DNA from: Nitrospiraceae bacterium
GTDB lineage: Bacteria > Nitrospirota > UBA9217
Direction: 5' to 3'
DNA length: 5,182 nucleotides
Assembly (NCBI GenBank): GCA_003454665.1
Contig: DMKB01000333.1
Span: forward strand, 1-5,182
The notes below the pieces were generated by a model. The model was not told the DNA's origin, searched no databases, and saw nothing but the letters and a program-made list of their open reading frames with translations. The position numbers were made by a program, and so were the translations under genes. Positions 1 through 3,800 of this stretch are shown piece after piece. Numbering within the stretch: position 1 is the stretch's first letter; each line of letters begins with the position of its first letter.

Positions 1-215
1 AGTCCAAAGGATCAAAGGTAAAATGAATGCCTAAATAGCAATGCTTAAAAGGATCTCGACCTTTAAATTTATTGCCATTTGAAATTTATTTGACATTTGT
101 ATTTTGAGCTTTGAAATTAGTCATTACCTCTGCGTCCCGAGTGGCCGCTTCTGATTTTAGGCTATCTGTGGTTAAGCTTTGACAATACGTTTTATTTTGG
201 TAAGGGATACCACCT
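1..215. other. AT-rich non-coding region upstream of crcB
   Basis: I see no convincing gene here. The first 120 nt are AT-rich and contain a degenerate heptamer array (see the repeat entry). Two TTGACA strings occur (90-95 and 179-184). The first lies inside the repeat, and the second has no good -10 element at 16-18 nt, so no crcB promoter can be named with confidence. The conserved core of the fluoride (crcB) riboswitch is not recognisable. Confidence 0.6.
71..116. repeat. Degenerate 7-nt tandem array, TTTGNNN units
   Basis: Read on the plus strand, ATTGCCA (71-77) and TTTGAAA (78-84) are followed, after four bases TTTA, by four exactly consecutive units: TTTGACA (89-95), TTTGTAT (96-102), TTTGAGC (103-109) and TTTGAAA (110-116). 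On the other strand the unit reads NNNCAAA. The fixed TTTG and free last three bases give a strict 7-nt period. Similar CAAA-rich heptamer tracts occur between genes in other bacteria, from memory. Their function is unknown to me. Confidence 0.6.
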
Positions 216-593
216 ATGGTCAACATGCTCTTCATCGGCATCGGCGGGTTCCTCGGCGCAATTACCCGGTACAGCATTGCGCTCTGGATCGGTCAGAAAT
301 GGGGCAGATCGTTTCCCTTCGGCACGCTCGTCGTAAACATCACGGGATGCCTTCTCATCGGCTTTCTTATGCCCCTCTTGACGGAGCGGTTTCTCGTCAA
401 TCCCCAGTTGCGGCTGCTCCTCACCGTCGGTTTTCTCGGCGCCTACACCACCTTTTCCACCTTTGCATACGAAACGGGAACGCTCCTCCAGGACGGCGAA
501 TGGCTCTTCGCCCTTTTGAACGTCGTGCTGAGCGTACTCGTCGGGTTTATCGCCCTGAAACTCGGGGAAATGGCGTCAAAAGCCATGTCGTAA
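216..593 (+). CDS. crcB: Fluoride channel CrcB/Fluc
   Basis: This is a 125-residue inner-membrane protein of the CrcB/Fluc family. Family members are dual-topology dimeric channels that let fluoride leave the cytoplasm. Four hydrophobic segments are visible (about residues 3-25, 34-56, 67-90 and 96-116). Family signatures are present: GGFLGAITRY (10-19), GTLVVN ending in the pore-type Asn41, and GFLGAYTTFSTF (72-83), which carries the two Phe residues (80, 83) of the fluoride-binding Phe box and the central Na+-site TTFS stretch. Length is normal for the family. The ATG at 216 is preceded by a modest AAGGG (202-206). An in-frame ATG at 225 is an alternative start that would lose three residues. 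The DUF190 gene follows after 97 nt on the same strand, a common pairing. A single crcB copy here would suit a homodimer, but a second copy elsewhere cannot be excluded. Confidence 0.95.
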   Translation: MVNMLFIGIGGFLGAITRYSIALWIGQKWGRSFPFGTLVVNITGCLLIGFLMPLLTERFLVNPQLRLLLTVGFLGAYTTFSTFAYETGTLLQDGEWLFALLNVVLSVLVGFIALKLGEMASKAMS

Positions 594-678
594 GACAAAC
601 ACCACCAGCTCTTGAACACATGCCGCATAAAACCCGGAAGGCGCGTTCCACCGGTCGTGCAGTTCCGGTTGTCCACCT

Positions 679-684
679 GAGGAG
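679..684 (+). promoter_or_regulatory. Ribosome binding site of the DUF190 gene
   Basis: GAGGAG lies 6 nt before the ATG at 691 and fixes that start. The 97-nt crcB-DUF190 gap otherwise holds only a weak CCGGAA/TTCCGG pairing (634-639 with 663-668). Confidence 0.75.
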
Positions 685-690
685 AACACA

Positions 691-1047
691 ATGGTAAAAA
701 AGGGGCCTGCGAAAAAACTGACGATTTACGTCGATGAATCGGACAAACACGGCAGAAAGCCGGTCTATGAGGTGCTGCTCGACATCCTGTATAAAAAGAA
801 GATTGCCGGTGCAAGTGTGTTCCGCGGGATGGCGGGATACGGCAGTGACGGCGTGTTCCATTCCGCGAAAATGCTCGCCCTCTCAGCGGCATTGCCGATC
901 AAGATCGAAGCAGTAGACTCCGAGGAATTGATCCAGGCCGTCCTGCCCGATATTACCAGCATCGTTCAGAAGGGACTCGTCGAAGTGAGCGATACGGAGG
1001 TGATGCTCTGCTGCGGCGGGGAGGCCGAAGGAAAGGCGTCCCGCTGA
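691..1047 (+). CDS. DUF190 (PII-like fold) protein
   Basis: This is a 118-residue soluble protein of the DUF190 family. The family pattern is visible in order: KLTIYVDESDKHGRKPVYEVLLD (9-31), the AGASVFRGMAGYGSDGVFHSAK stretch (39-60) with the invariant RG-GYG and H-A elements, LPIKIEAVDSEELIQAVLP (68-86), and a final GLVEVSDTEVML strand. DUF190 proteins have a ferredoxin-like fold related to PII signalling proteins, so they are thought to be small trimeric regulators or ligand sensors. The biochemical role is not established. The gene sits just behind crcB, as in many genomes, which suggests a link to fluoride or ion homeostasis, but that is inference. The ATG at 691 has a clear ribosome binding site. 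The last ten residues (GGEAEGKASR) are low in conservation. The stop lies only 4 nt from the convergent pcm stop, so any terminator must fall inside a coding region. Confidence 0.9.
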   Translation: MVKKGPAKKLTIYVDESDKHGRKPVYEVLLDILYKKKIAGASVFRGMAGYGSDGVFHSAKMLALSAALPIKIEAVDSEELIQAVLPDITSIVQKGLVEVSDTEVMLCCGGEAEGKASR

Positions 1048-1051
1048 CCGC

Positions 1052-1696
1052 TCATTCCTTCCACCCGTGGTTCCCGATGAGCGGAACAAACACACAGGGG
1101 ATGCTCTTGTCCGTGACCACGCCCTCCGGTGTTTTTACGAGTTTCACCAGCTGCTGAGAAAACCGCTCCCCCACGGGAATGACCATCCTGCCGCCCTCGC
1201 GGAGTTGCGCGACGAGTGATTCCGGAATCTCCGGTGCGCCGGCAGCCACCAGAATGGCGTCAAAGGGCGCCATGTCCTTCCACCCATAGGTTCCATCAAA
1301 AGTTTTGATCGCTACCCGCTGGTAGCCGAGGCGGTCAAGAGCGGCACGGGCATTCGCTGCAAGCGTCTTGATGCGCTCCACGGTGTATACCTTTGCGCAC
1401 AGCTCGGCAAGGACTGCCGCCTGGTATCCTGAGCCCGTACCGATCTCGAGGACGCGCTCCGAACCCGTAAGCTCCAGCAGCTCCGTCATGAGCGCCACCA
1501 TATAGGGCTGCGAGATAGTCTGGCTCTCGCCGATCGGAAGGGCATGGTCCCCGTACGCTGTGCCGCGAATGGCCTCGGGCATGAACTCGTGCCGGGGAAC
1601 GTTGCGCATTGCGTTCAGCACGCGGGGGTCATGGATGCCGCGGGTGACGAGCTGCACTTCCACCATGCGTCTGCGTTCCGCCTCGAAGTTGAACAC
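1052..1696 (-). CDS. pcm: Protein-L-isoaspartate O-methyltransferase
   Basis: This is a 214-residue cytoplasmic enzyme. It methylates L-isoaspartyl residues formed by ageing of Asn and Asp in proteins, using S-adenosylmethionine, and so starts their repair. Family landmarks: the substrate-side block ALPIGESQTISQPYMV (52-67), SAM motif I VLEIGTGSGYQAAVLAEL (82-99), VYTVE (103-107) with the acidic residue expected to contact SAM ribose, DGTYGW then APFDAILV (134-150), GGRMVIPVG (168-176), and the C-terminal VPLIGNHGW (204-212). All key parts are present and length is normal. The start is GTG, the three bases directly after the surE TGA. An AAGGAG sits 6 nt upstream, and the N-terminal FEAERRRMVEVQLV matches the family, so I prefer it to the internal ATG at codon 11. 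It is tightly coupled to surE. The usual nlpD-rpoS neighbours do not follow. Confidence 0.96.
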   Translation of the reverse strand: MFNFEAERRRMVEVQLVTRGIHDPRVLNAMRNVPRHEFMPEAIRGTAYGDHALPIGESQTISQPYMVALMTELLELTGSERVLEIGTGSGYQAAVLAELCAKVYTVERIKTLAANARAALDRLGYQRVAIKTFDGTYGWKDMAPFDAILVAAGAPEIPESLVAQLREGGRMVIPVGERFSQQLVKLVKTPEGVVTDKSIPCVFVPLIGNHGWKE

Positions 1697-2470
1697 TCAC
1701 TGCTCCTTGGGAGAGATCGTTCGCTGAAAGACCAGTTTTTGCATTGAGCGCAGCCCGTCGAAGGAGGCATAATCGGTAAGATCAAGGTGGAGCGGAGTGA
1801 TCGAGACCGCATGACGGTCGATGGCGTCGAAATCCGTTCCCTCTTCCCGCTCCCAGTCAGGGTCTCCGCCGCCGATCCAGTAATATTTCTTTCCCCGGGG
1901 ATCGACCCGCTCAACGGTCATCTGGTGGTATATGCGTTTACCGAGGCGCGTGATGCGGGTGCCGGTAATGTCCTCGAGGGGAATGTTCGGAACATTGACG
2001 TTCAGGAGGGTCCCCGCCGACAGGCCGTGATCGAGTATCTGCTCGGCAACGCGGAGCGCCACCTCTGCCGCCTCGGCAAAACGGAAACGGTCCCGTGCAA
2101 CGAGTGAAATGGCGAATGACGGTACCTCAAGCAGCCTGGCCTCGATCGCCCCGGCAACGGTCCCGGAATAGGTGACATCGTCTCCCAGGTTCGGCCCCTT
2201 GTTGATGCCCGAAACAACGAGCCTCGGCTTCTCATCCAGCAGGCCCTTGATGCCGATGTTCACGCAGTCCGTGGGCGTGCCGTTCACGCTGTACACGTTC
2301 TCCTTGACCTGCTCGATCAGGAGCGGCCGGTGGAGGGTCATGGAATGGCCGGCTGCGCTCCGCTCCCGGTCAGGGGCAACAATAATGACCCGGTCCATCT
2401 CGCGCAGCCGCTTCGCCAGCATCTGTATCCCGGGGGAATACACCCCGTCATCGTTCGTAACGAGTATCAT
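1697..2470 (-). CDS. surE: 5'/3'-nucleotidase SurE
   Basis: This is a 257-residue, full-length SurE, a metal-dependent phosphatase that hydrolyses nucleoside 5'- and 3'-monophosphates and in some species short polyphosphate. It is associated with stationary-phase and stress survival. The metal and catalytic residues are all visible: NDDG (6-9, Asp7 and Asp8), Ser38 in APDRERSAAGHS, and Asn90 in VVSGINKGPNLGDDVTYSGT (85-104). Further family marks are GTPTDCVNIGI (64-74), LNVNVP (156-161), DPRGKKYYWIG (190-200) and SITPLHLDLT (223-232). The start at 2470 gives the canonical N-terminus MILVTNDDG. The 20 nt before it have no Shine-Dalgarno sequence, unlike the neighbouring genes, and an inverted repeat begins 13 nt upstream. 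The stop TGA abuts the pcm GTG. No good promoter is visible in front, so transcription may start within the repeat or enter from the tRNA/merR side. Confidence 0.97.
   Translation of the reverse strand: MILVTNDDGVYSPGIQMLAKRLREMDRVIIVAPDRERSAAGHSMTLHRPLLIEQVKENVYSVNGTPTDCVNIGIKGLLDEKPRLVVSGINKGPNLGDDVTYSGTVAGAIEARLLEVPSFAISLVARDRFRFAEAAEVALRVAEQILDHGLSAGTLLNVNVPNIPLEDITGTRITRLGKRIYHQMTVERVDPRGKKYYWIGGGDPDWEREEGTDFDAIDRHAVSITPLHLDLTDYASFDGLRSMQKLVFQRTISPKEQ
1703..1708 (-). promoter_or_regulatory. Ribosome binding site of pcm, inside the end of surE
   Basis: The minus strand reads AAGGAG, then 6 nt including the surE TGA, then the GTG start at 1696-1694. The site lies within the last surE codons and decides the GTG start. 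It indicates coupled translation of surE and pcm. Confidence 0.8.
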
Positions 2471-2482
2471 AAGATATGAAGA

Positions 2483-2596
2483 TTAGCCACGAAATTTCAC
2501 GAACAGGCACGAATGAAGCGAGGTCTTGGGAATTTCACCGAATAAAAAACCTCATTCTTTTTTAATTCGTGAAAATTCGTGCGAATTCGCGGCTAA
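2483..2596. repeat. Imperfect inverted repeat of 10-nt-phased CACGAA units
   Basis: The left arm (2483-2514) starts TTAGC and carries three CACGAA units at 2488, 2498 and 2508, exactly 10 nt apart. The right arm (2565-2596) is its inverse: TTCGTG at 2566, TTCGTG at 2576 and TTCGCG at 2586, ending GGCTAA. Arms agree at 24 of 32 positions by hand, with the mismatches almost all in the 4-nt spacers between units. The 50-nt centre holds a further short pairing, GAGGT (2520-2524) with ACCTC (2549-2553). The element could extrude as a cruciform or fold as a long RNA hairpin. TTAGCCACGAA-type inverted elements are known to me as dispersed intergenic repeats in several bacterial groups. I see no transposase gene, and no target duplication has been established. 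Confidence 0.8.
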
Positions 2597-2625
2597 GTAA
2601 AGAGGCCCGGAGGGTGTCCGGGCCT
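2594..2625 (-). terminator. Rho-independent terminator after tRNA-Pro
   Basis: On the minus strand, a perfect 9-bp stem (AGGCCCGGA paired with TCCGGGCCT, plus-strand arms 2603-2611 and 2617-2625) with a 5-nt loop is followed by CTTTACTTA. It begins 9 nt after the tRNA CCA end. The U-tract is interrupted, so termination may be partial, which would allow some read-through into surE. Confidence 0.65.
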
Positions 2626-2634
2626 TGTTGAAAA

Positions 2635-2711
2635 TGGTCGGGGCGAGCCGATTTGAACGGCCGACCTCTCGCACCCCAAGCGAGTGCGCTACCAGGCTGC
2701 GCTACGCCCCG
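2635..2711 (-). tRNA. tRNA-Pro (anticodon GGG)
   Basis: This 77-nt tRNA folds by hand into a complete cloverleaf. It has a 7-bp acceptor stem (CGGGGCG with CGCCCCG, all paired), a D-stem GCGC/GCGC, an anticodon stem CTCGC/GCGAG with loop TTGGGGT, a 5-nt variable region AGGTC, and a T-stem GGCCG/CGGCT closing the loop TTCAAAT. The anticodon is GGG, with G at position 37 as usual for proline tRNAs, so it reads CCC and CCU codons. The discriminator is A and the 3' CCA is encoded. It lies 91 nt after the MerR gene on the same strand and is followed by a hairpin terminator. I see no strong promoter of its own, so co-transcription with ihfA and the MerR gene is likely. Confidence 0.97.
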
Positions 2712-2802
2712 ATGGTTCCTTTCTCATTGCAACGTGCGAAATGCAAACAGCAAAAATAAAGGAGGGATGCCGTCTCGTTCACCAAATCCCGCGATGAGCC
2801 AT

Positions 2803-3135
2803 TTATTTTTCATTGAGGATCTCGAGTATCTCCCGCAGTTCTTTCTTCGCCGTCTCCAGCACGGACGCTACGGAATCTCCACGGCTTCCATTCAACTGTT
2901 TCCTGGCGCCGGAGATGGTATAACCGTCATCATAAAGAAGCTGCTTGATCCGGAGGATGTACTCGAGGTCTTTCTTTTTGTAGAGTCGCTGGCCTGACTT
3001 GCCTTTTTCCGGACGAAGATTCGGAAACTCCGTTTCCCAGTACCGCAGGACGTACGGTTCCAGCCCGGTCACACGGCTGACGTCTCCAATCCGGTAAAAT
3101 AATTTATTCGGTGGTTGTCGCGGAGGAGAGGACAT
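2803..3135 (-). CDS. Small MerR-family transcriptional regulator
   Basis: This is a 110-residue DNA-binding protein with a MerR-type N-terminal domain. The helix-turn-helix is YRIGDVSRVTGLEPYVLRYWETEFP (14-38), and the wing follows as LRPEKGKSGQRLY (40-52). The next helices are DLEYILRIKQLLYDDGYTISGARKQL (56-81). A short charged segment (86-110) could form the dimerising coiled coil. There is no effector domain and no cysteine, so it is not a metal- or redox-sensing MerR. Such short MerR proteins beside ihfA are common in deltaproteobacteria and relatives. Their targets are unknown to me. The ATG at 3135 lies inside ihfA, giving a 32-nt overlap in another frame. AAGGA sits only 2 nt before it, so translation probably relies on coupling to ihfA. 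No later in-frame ATG precedes the HTH, which supports this start. Confidence 0.9.
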   Translation of the reverse strand: MSSPPRQPPNKLFYRIGDVSRVTGLEPYVLRYWETEFPNLRPEKGKSGQRLYKKKDLEYILRIKQLLYDDGYTISGARKQLNGSRGDSVASVLETAKKELREILEILNEK

Positions 3136-3397
3136 GGTCCTTAAATATCATGCTCGGCCTGAAGCTCACCACGCTTCTCGGGGTGATTTCTATTTCCTGG
3201 CCGGTCTTCGGGTTGCGCCCTTTTCTCGAATTCTTCTTGCGCACGACAAAATTGCCGAACCCCGAGAGCTTTACCGTCTCACCCTGCTTCAGCGCCTGCT
3301 TGATCGTATCCAGAATCATCTCAACCAGCTCTTCTGCGTCCTGCTTCGGCAGGCCTACCCTGTCAAAGACCTCCGAGATGATGTCTGCCTTGGTCAT
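3104..3397 (-). CDS. ihfA: Integration host factor alpha subunit (HU/IHF family)
   Basis: This is a 97-residue nucleoid protein that bends DNA sharply, usually as an IHF alpha-beta heterodimer, and acts in recombination, replication and sigma54-type transcription. The fold is visible: helices MTKADIISEVFDRVGLPKQDAEELVEMILDTIKQAL (1-36), the core KLSGFGNFVVRKKNSRKGRNPKTGQEIEI (43-71) that forms the beta-arm with the intercalating Pro in GRNPKTG, and RSVVSFRPSMIFKDHV (74-89). Assignment to alpha rather than beta or HU rests on best overall resemblance and on the adjoining MerR gene and tRNA-Pro, an order typical for ihfA (himA) in relatives. The frame is open upstream to 3487, but I choose the ATG at 3397 because AGGAGG lies 5 nt before it and the family N-terminus starts there. 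A strong promoter lies just upstream. Confidence 0.92.
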   Translation of the reverse strand: MTKADIISEVFDRVGLPKQDAEELVEMILDTIKQALKQGETVKLSGFGNFVVRKKNSRKGRNPKTGQEIEITPRSVVSFRPSMIFKDHVLSSATTTE

Positions 3398-3402
3398 AAC
3401 TA

Positions 3403-3408
3403 CCTCCT
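3403..3408 (-). promoter_or_regulatory. Ribosome binding site of ihfA
   Basis: The minus strand reads AGGAGG, 5 nt before the ATG at 3397-3395. It rules out the longer upstream reading of the same frame, which would also start upstream of the promoter's expected transcription start. Confidence 0.85.
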
Positions 3409-3419
3409 GTTCAAGGGCT

Positions 3420-3448
3420 ACTATAGAAGATAAGACCTTCAAAGTCAA
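3420..3448 (-). promoter_or_regulatory. Sigma70-type promoter of ihfA
   Basis: The minus strand carries TTGACT (3448-3443), a 17-nt spacer and TATAGT (3425-3420). Each hexamer is one base off consensus with ideal spacing. The predicted transcript starts near 3413, giving a leader of about 15 nt that contains the ihfA ribosome binding site. It would drive ihfA, the MerR gene and probably tRNA-Pro. Confidence 0.8.
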
Positions 3449-3534
3449 GGCAAAATTACGAAGCGCCAGGCAAAAATCGACACGCAAATACGCCTTTTTT
3501 ATTACGGAAAGGAGTACTCATTTTTTCATGGCCT

Positions 3535-3550
3535 TATGATGCACATCATA
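3535..3550. promoter_or_regulatory. Candidate CRP/FNR-family operator
   Basis: A perfect 7-bp inverted repeat, TATGATG-CA-CATCATA, contains TGAT-N4-ATCA, the core of the FNR consensus TTGAT-N4-ATCAA with only the outermost base of each half differing. Its centre (3542.5) lies about 40-42 nt before the start predicted from the TATACA/TACACT -10 candidates (3571-3578). That is the class II activator position, and the box replaces a -35 element. It points to the cytochrome gene rather than ihfA. This is inference from pattern and spacing only. Confidence 0.45.
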
Positions 3551-3570
3551 CGTTATCGCTAAAAAAAATA

Positions 3571-3578
3571 TATACACT
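3571..3578 (+). promoter_or_regulatory. Candidate activator-dependent -10 element
   Basis: TATACA (3571-3576), or the overlapping TACACT (3573-3578), is an imperfect -10 hexamer. No -35 sequence is recognisable 17 nt upstream, where the FNR-like palindrome sits instead. The transcript would start near 3583-3585 and carry a leader of roughly 215 nt before the cytochrome ATG. Confidence 0.3.
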
Positions 3579-3630
3579 GGGCCGGTGAATGAATACGATG
3601 TGGGAACAGGAAAAAAGGAGGGGGATAATC

Positions 3631-3735
3631 GTGGTTCGTGCGAAAATCTGCTACAATGATATCAGCGCGTCTGATTTCCTTCCTCATTACGTTAGTATTA
3701 CATCCATACAGCCAGCCACGGAACAAAGGGGGTGA
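3631..3735 (+). CDS. Possible 34-residue leader ORF upstream of the cytochrome
   Basis: A GTG at 3631 opens 34 codons ending in TGA at 3733-3735. The initiation region is good: AAGGAGG (3615-3621) lies 9 nt before the GTG. The predicted product begins MVRAKICYNDISASDF and ends QPATEQRG. It has no signal peptide, membrane segment or known motif, and I recognise no family. It would lie within the leader of a transcript from the FNR-like promoter, 65 nt before the cytochrome ATG, so it might be a leader peptide. It may also be chance, since one open 34-codon frame is not rare. Confidence 0.25.
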   Translation: MVRAKICYNDISASDFLPHYVSITSIQPATEQRG

Positions 3736-3769
3736 TACCGGAACCATACGTCCGCAATACGAACGCTTT

Positions 3770-3775
3770 TATAAT
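3770..3775 (+). promoter_or_regulatory. Candidate proximal -10 (TATAAT) for the cytochrome
   Basis: This is a perfect TATAAT, 25 nt before the ATG, with an expected start near 3782 and a leader of about 19 nt that still includes the ribosome binding site. There is no recognisable -35 at 16-18 nt and no extended TG, so it would need an activator or another sigma factor, or it may be chance. Confidence 0.3.
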
Positions 3776-3788
3776 CCTAAAAGAAATT

Positions 3789-3795
3789 AAGGAGG
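3789..3795 (+). promoter_or_regulatory. Ribosome binding site of the octaheme cytochrome
   Basis: AAGGAGG lies 5 nt before the ATG at 3801. It fixes that start over the in-frame GTG at 3732, which would add 23 polar residues in front of the signal peptide. Confidence 0.85.
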
Positions 3796-3800
3796 GAAAC

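Larger units (their letters stand above)
3426..3800. other. Divergent intergenic region, ihfA / octaheme cytochrome
   Basis: Most of this 375-nt stretch has no recognisable gene. It contains the upstream half of the ihfA promoter, a CRP/FNR-like palindrome (3535-3550), an A-tract with TATATACACT (3561-3578), a 34-codon ORF with a good ribosome binding site (3631-3735), and a consensus TATAAT (3770-3775) close to the cytochrome start. No known riboswitch, including a cyclic-di-GMP type, is recognisable to me. The length is unusual for this otherwise compact window and suggests a regulated leader for the cytochrome. Confidence 0.5.

Noticed and set aside
1..215. Fluoride riboswitch upstream of crcB
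   Set aside because: The conserved GG-GATGG and CTCCTAC-like core elements of the crcB motif are not seen in this region.
179..215. TTGACA at 179-184 as the crcB promoter
   Set aside because: The bases 16-18 nt downstream (around TAAGGG) do not resemble a -10, and the start would fall at the ATG, leaving no room for the ribosome binding site.
634..668. Hairpin between crcB and the DUF190 gene as an attenuator or terminator
   Set aside because: It has only 6 bp with a long loop and no T-tract. Alternative pairings are equally good.
179..697. Long overlapping open frames inside crcB and other genes
   Set aside because: They are Arg/His/Pro-rich readings opposite or out of frame with well-conserved genes and have no family resemblance or good start sites.
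2483..2596. Inverted repeat as an insertion sequence or CRISPR
   Set aside because: There is no transposase frame. The units are 6 nt with 4-nt spacers, far from CRISPR repeat-spacer sizes.
3398..3487. N-terminal extension of IhfA by 30 residues
   Set aside because: It would start upstream of the strong promoter, is not part of the family, and the internal ATG has an excellent ribosome binding site.
3732..3800. Upstream GTG start for the cytochrome
   Set aside because: AAAGGGG directly abuts the GTG with no spacing, the added residues are not signal-like, and the ATG at 3801 has an ideal ribosome binding site before a typical signal peptide.
3583..3800. Cyclic-di-GMP riboswitch in the cytochrome leader
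   Set aside because: Such switches precede some multiheme cytochrome genes, but the conserved ACGCAAAGC and GGGTTGCC-like elements are absent.
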